Positions 6,777 to 13,850 of a DNA stretch of 16,220 bases are shown one piece after another (positions within the stretch are counted from its first letter, which is position 1; each line of letters starts with the position of its first letter). The DNA comes from Dehalococcoidia bacterium. GTDB lineage: Bacteria > Chloroflexota > Dehalococcoidia > Dehalococcoidales > RBG-16-60-22. The stretch covers positions 1 to 16,220 of the forward strand of contig JAUWLN010000022.1 in NCBI GenBank assembly GCA_030613665.1. Direction: 5' to 3'. The notes below the pieces were generated by a model. It saw only the letters and a program-made list of their open reading frames with translations, did no database searches and had not been told where the DNA came from. The translations under genes and the position numbers were made by a program.

Positions 6777-7034
6777 TTAACTCCGGAAGATTAGAAGGAT
6801 TACGGCGGTGATGGAGGTGATGAAGGAGGTAATGGCGGTACCTGTGAATACTTTCACCAGAATGCTTCGGACCATCTCGAGCGTTTCATATGACCAGTTC
6901 AGTTGTTCGATAAAGACGTTAAACCAGCCCTGCCCGAGCATGAATACAATGATGGTCAGGAAAGCGGAGATGAAGAAGACGTAAAGTATTACCTTGAGCC
7001 CGGTGTTCCTCGTTTCTTCATTATCGTCTGTCAT
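6777..7034 (-). CDS. Hypothetical 85-residue two-helix membrane protein
   Basis: I do not recognise this family. The product begins with a charged stretch (TDDNEETRNTG), followed by a membrane helix at about residues 13-35 (VILYVFFISAFLTIIVFMLG), an extracytoplasmic-looking loop with WFNVFIEQLNWSYETLE, and a second helix at about 62-83 (TAITSFITSITAVILLIF) ending FRS. It has no cysteine and no known motif. A ribosome site (AGGTGA) lies 6-7 bases before the ATG at 7034. It has its own near-consensus promoter and is transcribed toward the nuo operon, 98 bases upstream of nuoA, but the separate nuo promoter suggests it is a distinct unit. That two hydrophobic helices, a ribosome site and a promoter occur together makes it a likely real gene. 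Its function is unknown. Confidence 0.75.
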   Translation of the reverse strand: MTDDNEETRNTGLKVILYVFFISAFLTIIVFMLGQGWFNVFIEQLNWSYETLEMVRSILVKVFTGTAITSFITSITAVILLIFRS

Positions 7035-7063
7035 TTCATGTCACCTGATGAAAGCGTAACCGA

Positions 7064-7092
7064 AGTATAGAACGGGTTTCATTATGTGTCAA
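7064..7092 (-). promoter_or_regulatory. Near-consensus sigma70 promoter of the 85-residue membrane protein gene
   Basis: The minus strand has a perfect -35 TTGACA at 7087-7092, a 17-base spacer, and TATACT at 7064-7069, five of six matches to TATAAT. The predicted start is near 7057, leaving a leader of about 22 bases containing the AGGTGA ribosome site. It is the best promoter match in the window. Confidence 0.75.
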
Positions 7093-7109
7093 TAGCAACC
7101 GAATGAAAC
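7076..7109. repeat. Inverted repeat spanning the leftward promoter
   Basis: GTTTCATT at 7076-7083 and AATGAAAC at 7102-7109 are perfect 8-base inverted arms with an 18-base middle that contains the -35 box of the leftward promoter; the left arm lies in its spacer. It could be an operator for a dimeric repressor. It could equally be chance. Confidence 0.35.
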
Positions 7110-7144
7110 GGGCGAATCTGGCGAGTTTCGGCGCGGCGTCTTCA

Positions 7145-7173
7145 TTGACATCGCTTCCGTTAATTTGTAAACT
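7145..7173 (+). promoter_or_regulatory. Predicted sigma70 promoter of the tldD gene set
   Basis: A perfect -35 TTGACA (7145-7150), 17-base spacer and TAAACT (7168-7173, four of six matches to TATAAT) point rightward. The expected start is near 7180, giving a leader of about 47 bases before tldD. It is back to back with the leftward promoter; the two -35 boxes are 52 bases apart. No obvious later promoter with both boxes was found, so this may serve much of the rightward gene set. Confidence 0.6.
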
Positions 7174-7226
7174 GACTTCGTCCAAGCCTTGACCCATCAC
7201 TATTCTAGGTCTGGAGTAATGCTGTA

Positions 7227-8600
7227 ATGCCGATAGAAAATGCTGCTCAGGAACTAGCCCAACTGGTCCGACGTGGCGATGCCGATTATATTGAAGCTCA
7301 CCTCGAGGAGAGCCAGGCGAGCCATATGGTGTACCGGGGGAGAGAACTGGAGTCCGTCGGCAGGTCGGAAGCGATTGGGGGCAATGTCCGTGCAATGGTC
7401 AGGGGGGGCTGGGGCTTTGTCAGTTTCAATAACCTGGGAGACCTGCGGGGTCGGGTCGATATGGCCATCAGGCAGGCAGGGATGGTGGGCAGCGAGGCGA
7501 GCCATCTGGCAGCGGTGTCACCGGTGGTCGACCGGGTTTCGGCAGGAGTGGACAGAGACCCGGTGGCCATACCTCTTGCCGAAAAGAAACAGGTGCTGGA
7601 CGAGTACAATGAGATTATCTGGCGGCAGTCCGAGATACAGACCTCCAGCATTGGCTACAGCGACGGTCGTAAGCGCACCATCTTCCTGAGTTCATCGGGG
7701 AGCTATATTGAACAGGAAAGGGCAGACATTAACCTGCGCGTCGCCGCCGTCGCGGCCCGAGACGGCGATGTCCAGCAGGCAGGGTTGAGCATGGGCAGTC
7801 GCGGCGACCTCGCTCCGGTCAAGCAGCTCCACCAAGAGGTTGAACGTCTATCGCGTCAAGCTGTGGAACTGCTCTCAGCACCGAAGGCCAGAGGAGGGGA
7901 ATACACGGTTGTCCTCGACCCGGTGCTGGCCGGTGTCTTTGTCCATGAAGCCTTCGGCCACCTGTCTGAGTCCGATTTTATCTATGAGAACGACCGCCTG
8001 CGTGAGCTTATGGCGCTGGGGAAGCAATTCGGCAGCCGGGAGCTTAATATCGTGGACACGGCCACGTTGCCCGGGCTTCGCGGCAGCTATAAATACGATG
8101 ATGAAGGTGTGCCTGCCGCCAGGACCTACCTTATCAGGGAAGGCAAACTGGTGGGCAGGCTTCACTCGAGAGAGACAGCCGCCAAGTTGAAAGAGAAGCC
8201 CACCGGCAATGCCCGCGCTATAAACCACCGCTATCCCCCCATCGTCCGCATGAGCAATACCTTCATTGAGCCGGGCGCGGTGTCCTTTGAAGACATGATC
8301 GGTGATATTAAAGAGGGCATCTATGCCAAAAACTGGTACGGCGGCACCACCAGCATGGAAATGTTCACCTTCTCGGCCGGTGAGGCATATATGATACGCA
8401 ACGGGAAAATAGCGGAGGCGCTGCGGCCCGTGGTGCTGACCGGCAACGTGTTTGACACGCTTAAAAATATCGACGCCATTGGCAATGACCTTGATATGAA
8501 CCAGGGGGGCGGCTGTGGGAAAGGGGGGCAGATGCCGCTGCCGGTGGCCAACGGCAGCCCTCATATCCGGATAAGCCGCTGCCTGGTGGGAGGTAGCTAG
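7227..8600 (+). CDS. tldD: TldD metalloprotease subunit
   Basis: TldD is the zinc-bearing subunit of the TldD/TldE heterodimer, a cytoplasmic peptidase that in enterobacteria matures microcin B17 and degrades unfolded peptides. The 457-residue product has the family zinc motif HExxGH at residues 240-245 (FVHEAFGHLSESD) and the C-terminal CGKGGQ with the presumed third ligand Cys430. Other family stretches are GGTTSMEMF and the DDEGVPAARTYLI region. The ATG at 7227 has GGAG at 7213-7216, a somewhat long 10-base spacing. The stop directly abuts the GTG of tldE, the usual arrangement for the pair. Its natural substrate here is unknown; no microcin-like or other peptide-modification gene is seen in the window. 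Confidence 0.95.
   Translation: MPIENAAQELAQLVRRGDADYIEAHLEESQASHMVYRGRELESVGRSEAIGGNVRAMVRGGWGFVSFNNLGDLRGRVDMAIRQAGMVGSEASHLAAVSPVVDRVSAGVDRDPVAIPLAEKKQVLDEYNEIIWRQSEIQTSSIGYSDGRKRTIFLSSSGSYIEQERADINLRVAAVAARDGDVQQAGLSMGSRGDLAPVKQLHQEVERLSRQAVELLSAPKARGGEYTVVLDPVLAGVFVHEAFGHLSESDFIYENDRLRELMALGKQFGSRELNIVDTATLPGLRGSYKYDDEGVPAARTYLIREGKLVGRLHSRETAAKLKEKPTGNARAINHRYPPIVRMSNTFIEPGAVSFEDMIGDIKEGIYAKNWYGGTTSMEMFTFSAGEAYMIRNGKIAEALRPVVLTGNVFDTLKNIDAIGNDLDMNQGGGCGKGGQMPLPVANGSPHIRISRCLVGGS
8588..8593 (+). promoter_or_regulatory. Ribosome-binding site for the GTG start of tldE
   Basis: GGGAGG lies within the last codons of tldD, 7 bases before the GTG at 8601. It supports that GTG as the start. 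Confidence 0.75.
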
Positions 8601-9905
8601 GTGGAAGAAATACTGGTTCAGGCGAAAAAAGTCGCTGAGGAAGCGGAGGTATTCTCGGTCGCTTCGGAGGAAACGCAGGTTTATTTCGAGGCGAACCGGC
8701 TGAAGCATCTCCAGACCAAACAGCAGACCAGCATGGCACTGCGCATCATTCGTCAGGGCAGAATCGGCTATGCCGTCACCACCAATACGGATGATTATCC
8801 GAATCTGGTCGACAACGCTGTTGAGACAGCGCAGTTCGGTATGACAGCTAAATTTGAACTGCCATCGGCGAATTCATATCCGCAGGTTGATGTTTTCAGT
8901 GCCGACGCTGAACTGGTGCCCGTAGAAGCGATGGTTACGCTCGGCAAGGGGCTGATTGCGGCTGTTACCGGGCATACTGCGGGCATCATCTGTGAGGCGG
9001 AGGTGACCAGAGGAGTGGTTTCGGTGCGGCTGATGAACTCTCGCGGTGGACAGGCGGAATACCGTAAAAGCTATTTCAGTCTGGGCATGGAAGGCAACTT
9101 AACCAGAGGTACCGATATGCTCTTCGTCGGGGATAGTGCCAGCTCGTGCCGGTCGATGCTGGAGCCGGGTGCAGTAGCTGACAATATACTCCAGCAGCTG
9201 GAGCTGGCCAGGAACCAGGCACCGGTGTCCACCAGGTCAATGCCGGTGGTCTTCACGCCGAACGGAGTGGCCAGCGCCCTCGTTATGCCGCTGCTGGCGG
9301 CTTTCAACGGCAAGACAGCCCTTGAAGGGGCCTCTCCGCTCGGGCAAAAACTGGGAAAGAAGGTCTTTGACCGCAAATTTCAGCTGTGGGATGACCCGGT
9401 GGCTGCCTTTCAACCGAGCAGTCGGCCCTGCGACGATGAAGGTGTGCCCAGCCAGCGCACTCCGCTCATTGAGGCCGGGAGAGTGACCAGCTTCCTCTAT
9501 GACCTTCAGACCGCCGCTATGGCCGGAACGCGGAGCACCGGCAACGGCCGGCGGGGTCATGGCGGACTGCCGGCGCCTTCTCCGAGCGCGTTCGTAATCG
9601 CCCCGGGAGACGCCACCTTTGACGATATGATTGATGACATCAAAGAAGGGCTGGTGGTAGAGCAGCTCATGGGCGCGGGACAGGGGAACGTTCTGGGCGG
9701 CGATTTCAGCGGCAATGTCCTGCTCGGTTACAAGGTGGAAAATGGTAAAATAGTGGGCAGAGTGAAGGATACCATGGTCTCCGGGAATGTCTATCGGGTG
9801 CTGAAAGACATCGCTGCCTTCGGCAGCCAGGCCAGGTGGGTGGGCGGCTTTTTGCAGACCCCGCACATATACTGCCCAAGTATATCGGTGGCCAGCAAAG
9901 GATAG
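8601..9905 (+). CDS. tldE: TldE/PmbA metalloprotease partner subunit
   Basis: This is the paralogous non-zinc subunit of the TldD/TldE protease (PmbA in E. coli). The 434-residue product aligns by pattern with TldD: an N-terminal domain with RIIRQGRIGYAVTTN, a middle PVVFTPNGVASALVMPLLAA where TldD has its HExxGH (the zinc motif is absent, as expected), then DDEGVPSQRTPLIEAG, and a C-terminal FSGNVLLGYKVENGKIVGRV. The length is usual (about 440-450). The start is GTG, immediately after the tldD TAG, with a good GGGAGG 7 bases upstream. A 63-base gap without a credible terminator hairpin follows, and the PAC2 gene starts after it. Confidence 0.95.
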   Translation: MEEILVQAKKVAEEAEVFSVASEETQVYFEANRLKHLQTKQQTSMALRIIRQGRIGYAVTTNTDDYPNLVDNAVETAQFGMTAKFELPSANSYPQVDVFSADAELVPVEAMVTLGKGLIAAVTGHTAGIICEAEVTRGVVSVRLMNSRGGQAEYRKSYFSLGMEGNLTRGTDMLFVGDSASSCRSMLEPGAVADNILQQLELARNQAPVSTRSMPVVFTPNGVASALVMPLLAAFNGKTALEGASPLGQKLGKKVFDRKFQLWDDPVAAFQPSSRPCDDEGVPSQRTPLIEAGRVTSFLYDLQTAAMAGTRSTGNGRRGHGGLPAPSPSAFVIAPGDATFDDMIDDIKEGLVVEQLMGAGQGNVLGGDFSGNVLLGYKVENGKIVGRVKDTMVSGNVYRVLKDIAAFGSQARWVGGFLQTPHIYCPSISVASKG

Positions 9906-9968
9906 CTTTTATAGCAGTAGTCCGCGTATATCGGTTTCCTTTAATATAATGAAGAGAGGTGGGGTGAA

Positions 9969-10763
9969 ATGAATGAATCCATCAGGCTTCGCGCTCGTCC
10001 CAGGTTAAAAACACCGAACATGCTCGCCGCCTGGCCGGGCGTCGGGAACGTTGCCCTGATTGTGGCCTCTTACCTCCAGAGAAAGCTTGCTTTCAAAGAG
10101 CTCGGTGAAATTGAGCCATCTTACTTCTTCGACCCCGTCGGTGTGGTGGTCAAGGATAACGTGGTTGAGGAGCCGAAGTTCCCGCAGAGCAAGTTTTACT
10201 ACTGGAAGAACAGTGGCGAAGGAAGCGACCTCATTATATTTAACGGCGAGGACCAGCCGGCGGCCAGGGGATATGAACTGGCCAACTGCGTCCTCGATGT
10301 CGCGGAGAGGTTCAAGGTGTCGAGGATATTTACCTGTGCCGCTGCGATGACCCGCATTCATCATAGCGAAACACCCGGCGTACTGGGCGTGGCGACCAAC
10401 CCATCGGCGGCGGACATTTTTAAAAAGTACGACTTGATAAATGCCGGTAACCTGCAAATTGCGGGGCTGAACGGGTTGCTGCTGGGGGTAGCCAAGGAAC
10501 GGGAGATCGAAGGCATCTGCCTGCTTGGGGAGGTGCCGGTGTACGCCACCCGCATTCAGAACCCGATGGCGGCGCTGGCGGTACTCGAGGTGCTGACCAC
10601 GATGCTCGATGTGGAGATTGACCTTGACGAACTGGCGCAGCTGGCCGTGGAGGCGAAGCTGAGAATGAAGCAGGTAGCCCAGCAGGCAATGGGCGAGTAT
10701 ATCGACTATTTTACCGAGCCGATATGGGAGAGTGGTGAGGAAGAGGAGAACGATGAGGAGTAA
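9969..10763 (+). CDS. PAC2-family (proteasome assembly chaperone-like) protein
   Basis: The 264-residue product resembles the PAC2 fold family, which includes eukaryotic and archaeal proteasome assembly chaperones and related bacterial proteins of unknown role. Supporting pieces are an N-terminal LAAWPGVGNVALIVASYLQ, a middle SRIFTCAAAMTRIHH strand-loop, GVATNPSAADIFKKYDL, and AGLNGLLLGVAKEREIEGICLLGEVP with ATRIQNPMAALAVLEVL. The last 15 residues are strongly acidic (ESGEEEENDEE), a tail that could mediate binding. It follows the tldDE protease genes, and a GAGAGGTGGGG ribosome site precedes the ATG. No proteasome subunit gene is visible nearby, so its partner is unknown. Confidence 0.85.
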   Translation: MNESIRLRARPRLKTPNMLAAWPGVGNVALIVASYLQRKLAFKELGEIEPSYFFDPVGVVVKDNVVEEPKFPQSKFYYWKNSGEGSDLIIFNGEDQPAARGYELANCVLDVAERFKVSRIFTCAAAMTRIHHSETPGVLGVATNPSAADIFKKYDLINAGNLQIAGLNGLLLGVAKEREIEGICLLGEVPVYATRIQNPMAALAVLEVLTTMLDVEIDLDELAQLAVEAKLRMKQVAQQAMGEYIDYFTEPIWESGEEEENDEE

Positions 10764-10778
10764 TCAGAGGGCAGAGAG

Positions 10779-11318
10779 ATGTTGGGCACCAGGGTAAGAT
10801 TGCGTGAGAAAAAACTGACCGATGCCCGCAAAGATTACCGGTGGCAGGCCGACCCTGAGATGGCCCGGCTTGACGCCATGCCCCTGATTGACGTCTCTTT
10901 TCCCCGCTATCTGCTTGACTACACGGCATCGATGAGTAATCCTTCCCCGAAACGCCACACCTTTGCCATAGAGACTCTTGGCAACAGGCACATTGGCAAC
11001 TGCGTGTATTACAACTTTGACCGGGAGAAAGGGGAAACGGAGGTGGGGATTATGATCGGTGAATATGACTGCTGGGATAAAGGCTACGGCGCGGATGCCG
11101 TGGCCACTCTCGTGAACCATATATTTCATGAGGTCGGCCTCCAACGAGTCTACCTGAAAACTCTGGACTGGAACGGGCGGGCGCAGCGGTGCTTCCTGAA
11201 ATGCGGCTTTATCCCCTGCGGGCGGCTGGTGAAAAACGGGCATCAATTTGTGCTTATGGAGATGAGTCGAGAAAGCTGGGAAAAGGCCAGGACCAGATTA
11301 AAGGAGTCGGTTTTTTGA
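10779..11318 (+). CDS. GNAT-family N-acetyltransferase (RimJ/RimL type)
   Basis: The 179-residue product fits the Acetyltransf_3 group, which moves acetyl from acetyl-CoA to amino groups of protein N-termini or small molecules. The beginning TRVRLREKKLTDARKDYRW is typical of the group's first strand and helix. The acetyl-CoA loop is YDCWDKGYGADAVATLV (about residues 96-112), and the final motif is LDWNGRAQRCFLKCGF (Asn followed by the GF turn). Its substrate cannot be read from sequence. It starts 15 bases after the PAC2 stop, and its TGA overlaps the TTG of mtnA. Confidence 0.9.
   Translation: MLGTRVRLREKKLTDARKDYRWQADPEMARLDAMPLIDVSFPRYLLDYTASMSNPSPKRHTFAIETLGNRHIGNCVYYNFDREKGETEVGIMIGEYDCWDKGYGADAVATLVNHIFHEVGLQRVYLKTLDWNGRAQRCFLKCGFIPCGRLVKNGHQFVLMEMSRESWEKARTRLKESVF
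11301..11306 (+). promoter_or_regulatory. Ribosome-binding site for the TTG start of mtnA
   Basis: AAGGAG lies 8 bases before the TTG at 11315, inside the end of the acetyltransferase gene. It decides for the TTG over an ATG at 11189, which would add 42 residues of frame-shadow sequence to MtnA. Confidence 0.8.
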
Positions 11319-12352
11319 AAGCGATTTATACTTCGCCGATAGACTGGTTGGAAAATCGCGTGCGTATCCTCGACCAGAGCCGGCTGCCTGACGAGGAAGC
11401 CTATCTGGAGCTGGAAGACTACCTTGACGTCGCCTCAGCCATCACAGAATTGAAAATAAGGGGCGCTCCAGCCATCGGGGTGGCTGGAGGCTATGGAATC
11501 GCCCTGGGGGCATTAAAAATTGAATCTGCGCAAAAAAAAGATTTTCTGAAGAAGCTGGATGTGGTGATGGCGACAATCGCAGCCACCCGCCCCACCGCCC
11601 GCAACCTCTTCTGGGCGATTCAGCGCATGTGGAAGGTGGCTGAGAGCACTGATGACGTGGACAGGGTGAAATCGGCGCTGGTCGACGAGGCGGTGAAGAT
11701 ACACGCTCAGGAGAGAGAGGCCACGCACAAGCTGAGCCAGTTCGGCGCCGAGCTTATAAGAGACGGGGATACCGTGCTGGTGCACTGCAACGCCGGACCG
11801 CTCGCCACCGCCGGCTACGGCACGGCGCTGGGCATAATTTTATTTGCCATTGAGCAGGAAAAAAAACTCAAGGTGATAGCCACCGAGACGCGCCCCGTGC
11901 TGCAGGGGGCGAGAATAACCACCTGGGAACTGAAAAAGGCGGGCGTCCCGGTCACCCTGATTACCGCCTCCATGGCGGGCTATTTTATGCAGCAGGGCGA
12001 AGTCAACTGCGTCATTGTTGGGGCCGACCGCATTGCCGCCAGCGGGGACACGGCCAACAAAATCGGCACGTACACGCTGGCGGTGCTGGCGAAGGAGAAT
12101 AAAGTCCCGTTTTACGTTGCCGCCCCCCTCTCCACCATTGACCCCGCCCTCGCCTCCGGCGCTGAAATTCCCATCGAGCAGAGGAAGGCGGAGGAGATAA
12201 CCCACATCAGGGGCGTACCCATCGCCCCGGAAGGCGTTGCAGTACAAAATCCCGCCTTTGACGTTACCCCACATGAATACATCACCGCCATCATCACGGA
12301 AAAGGGAATCATAAAAGAGCCGTTCGGGGAGGGGATTAAGAAATCACTATGA
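11315..12352 (+). CDS. mtnA: S-methyl-5-thioribose-1-phosphate isomerase (MtnA)
   Basis: MtnA converts 5-methylthioribose-1-phosphate to 5-methylthioribulose-1-phosphate in methionine salvage. From the TTG at 11315 the product has 345 residues, the normal family length. Key stretches are KIRGAPAIGVAGGYGIALG (residues 47-65), TRPTARNLFWAI (91-102), VHCNAGPLATAGYGTALG with Cys158, and GADRIAASGDTANKIGTY with Asp238; these match the catalytic Cys160 and Asp240 of the B. subtilis enzyme. Related archaeal ribose-1,5-bisphosphate isomerases and eIF2B-like proteins share the fold, but the Cys/Asp pair and mtnP nearby favour MtnA. The start overlaps the acetyltransferase stop (TTGA), and the stop overlaps the next gene (ATGA). 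Confidence 0.95.
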   Translation: MKAIYTSPIDWLENRVRILDQSRLPDEEAYLELEDYLDVASAITELKIRGAPAIGVAGGYGIALGALKIESAQKKDFLKKLDVVMATIAATRPTARNLFWAIQRMWKVAESTDDVDRVKSALVDEAVKIHAQEREATHKLSQFGAELIRDGDTVLVHCNAGPLATAGYGTALGIILFAIEQEKKLKVIATETRPVLQGARITTWELKKAGVPVTLITASMAGYFMQQGEVNCVIVGADRIAASGDTANKIGTYTLAVLAKENKVPFYVAAPLSTIDPALASGAEIPIEQRKAEEITHIRGVPIAPEGVAVQNPAFDVTPHEYITAIITEKGIIKEPFGEGIKKSL

Positions 12353-12966
12353 CTTATAAAAGAACGATAACTTTTGCTATTATCGGTGTACTTGTTGTAA
12401 TGGCTTTGGCGATAGGCTTGCCATTTTTTAGTAGGCCTTGCGAGAACTTACTGCCAAATTTCGCTTTATCTCAATTGGCTCTTAGTGCCGTAGCTTTCTT
12501 CGTTGTATTTGTAGCTCTTGTCTTGACTATCTTTCAGTTTCGTAAGTCTATGGCTAGGCCTCTAATAAAAGTGGCATTTAACGAAAAGGGACAACAACAC
12601 ACAACCTTGATTTATAAGAATGGTAAAATAACAGCCGAATTATTACCTCTTTGGCTTATTAATAAAGGAAACGCCGTAGCAAGATATTTCCAGATAGATT
12701 TCATTATACCCGAAAATATTGGAAAACAATCAAGATATAAACCCATTGCGAGAGACAATGGGAGGTATATCATGCCCTGTACTAACGATGGAGCATATAC
12801 GCTATTCGTTAACAAACCGCACTTAGGCCCAAATATCTCTATCGCAATTGATTATAAAAAATGTATCCAAATTAATGAAGATAGCTTTGAAATAAAGTAT
12901 AGAATATACGGCGATTGGGCTGAAACTCAGAAGGGTAAACTAAAAGTAAATATTAACAAATCCTAG
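12349..12966 (+). CDS. Hypothetical membrane-anchored protein, AT-rich, set between mtnA and mtnP
   Basis: I do not recognise this family. The 205-residue product has two N-terminal membrane helices (about residues 7-27 and 41-63) followed by FRKSMARP, so both ends are likely cytoplasmic by the positive-inside rule. A beta-rich domain of about 140 residues follows, with LLPLWLINKGNAVARYFQID; the 'N-x-G-N-A' element recalls Ig-like or CARDB-type strands, which is only a hint. Base use is unlike the neighbours: lines 12601-12720 contain about 31% G+C by hand count, against 63% in 12001-12060 of mtnA. The ATG overlaps the mtnA stop (ATGA), with no close ribosome site, and its TAG stop is part of the mtnP ribosome site. 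This suggests a recently acquired gene now coupled to mtnA. Confidence 0.8.
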   Translation: MTYKRTITFAIIGVLVVMALAIGLPFFSRPCENLLPNFALSQLALSAVAFFVVFVALVLTIFQFRKSMARPLIKVAFNEKGQQHTTLIYKNGKITAELLPLWLINKGNAVARYFQIDFIIPENIGKQSRYKPIARDNGRYIMPCTNDGAYTLFVNKPHLGPNISIAIDYKKCIQINEDSFEIKYRIYGDWAETQKGKLKVNINKS

Positions 12967-12971
12967 GAGGT
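12965..12971 (+). promoter_or_regulatory. Strong ribosome-binding site of mtnP
   Basis: AGGAGGT is a full match to the ribosome-binding consensus, 5 bases before the ATG at 12977. It overlaps the TAG stop (12964-12966) of the upstream hypothetical gene, which lets mtnP be translated independently of that gene. Confidence 0.8.
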
Positions 12972-12976
12972 CTCTG

Positions 12977-13846
12977 ATGCCACAGGCAAAGATAGCGGTC
13001 ATCGGGGGGAGCGGGCTTTATGACATCGAGGGGATGCAGGATATAGAAGAAGTTGACATAAACACGCCCTTCGGCAGACTGAGCGATAAGATAGTGGTGG
13101 GGAAACTGGAGGGGGTGGGAGTTGCTTTCCTGCCCCGGCATGGGCGGGGGCATCGTATCCTCCCCACCGAGGTTCCTTACCGGGCCAACATCTACGCCCT
13201 CAAGTCCATCGGCGTGGAGAGAATCATCGGCATAAACTCGGTGGGCAGCCTCAAGGAGGATTTCCAGCCCAACGACCTGCTCATTCCCGACCAGCTCATC
13301 GACCGCACCCGTCAGCGGGCCAGTACCTTTTTCGGCGAGGGCATCGTCGCCCACATCCCCTTCGGCGAGCCGTTCTGCCCTTCCCTGAGCCAGCTGGTAT
13401 ATAAGTCTGCCGGAGACGCCGGCGCCACCGCGCATAAAGGCGGCACCTACGTGGTAATGGAGGGGCCGGCCTTCTCCACCAAAGCAGAATCAATGCTCTA
13501 CCGCGCCTGGGGGGCGGATGTCATCGGCATGACGGCGCTGCCCGAGGCCAAACTGGCACGGGAGGCCGAAATCTGCTACGCTGTTATTGCCTGCGTTACC
13601 GACTACGACTGCTGGCGCCATGGACATGATGCCGTCACCGCCGAGATGATTATAGGTCGCTTGCGTCAGAACATCGATACCGCCAGGAAAATTATCAGGC
13701 TGGCGGTGGGCAGAGTCCCTTCAGAGCGCGATTGCGACTGTGGCACGGCGTTGAGCACGGCACTGATTACCGCGCCCGACGTTATGCCTGAGGCGCAGAA
13801 GAAAAAGCTTGATTTGCTCATCGGTAAATATCTGAGAAAGGGTTAG
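12977..13846 (+). CDS. mtnP: S-methyl-5'-thioadenosine phosphorylase (MtnP)
   Basis: MtnP cleaves 5'-methylthioadenosine with phosphate to adenine and methylthioribose-1-phosphate, the substrate of MtnA. The 289-residue product has the phosphate-binding GGSGLY (residues 10-15) and PRHGRGH (53-59), the ribose-binding VMEGPAFSTKAES (160-172), and MTALPEAKLAREAEICYA followed by VTDYDCW (Asp209, Asp211). That TDYDCW pattern is characteristic of MTA phosphorylase rather than guanosine/inosine-preferring PNP, where Asn is usual. Length is typical. Strict nucleoside preference cannot be proved from sequence, and some members act on several purine nucleosides. It lies 10 bases after the AT-rich gene and 4 bases before the MetE-like gene. 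Confidence 0.93.
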   Translation: MPQAKIAVIGGSGLYDIEGMQDIEEVDINTPFGRLSDKIVVGKLEGVGVAFLPRHGRGHRILPTEVPYRANIYALKSIGVERIIGINSVGSLKEDFQPNDLLIPDQLIDRTRQRASTFFGEGIVAHIPFGEPFCPSLSQLVYKSAGDAGATAHKGGTYVVMEGPAFSTKAESMLYRAWGADVIGMTALPEAKLAREAEICYAVIACVTDYDCWRHGHDAVTAEMIIGRLRQNIDTARKIIRLAVGRVPSERDCDCGTALSTALITAPDVMPEAQKKKLDLLIGKYLRKG

Positions 13847-13850
13847 TCAT

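Noticed and set aside
7036..7395. Open frame of 119 codons on the minus strand over the divergent promoter region and start of tldD
   Set aside because: It would overlap the start of tldD and both promoters, and its product has no recognisable pattern.
7875..8708. Open frame of 277 codons on the minus strand opposite tldD and tldE
   Set aside because: It lies antisense to the clear TldD coding sequence, shows no domain pattern, and is explained by GC-rich codon use of the true gene.
9237..9866. Open frame of 209 codons on the minus strand opposite tldE
   Set aside because: It is a shadow of TldE; its composition (many His, Arg, Gly) and lack of a ribosome site do not support a gene.
9945..9950. 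TATAAT in front of the PAC2 gene
   Set aside because: No -35 box lies 16-18 bases upstream, and a start from it would fall inside the ribosome-binding site, so it is more likely chance.
9906..9968. Possible methionine- or SAM-related riboswitch in gaps of the rightward gene set
   Set aside because: The longest gap in that set is 63 bases, has no stable stem arrangement that I can see, and is not next to the methionine genes.
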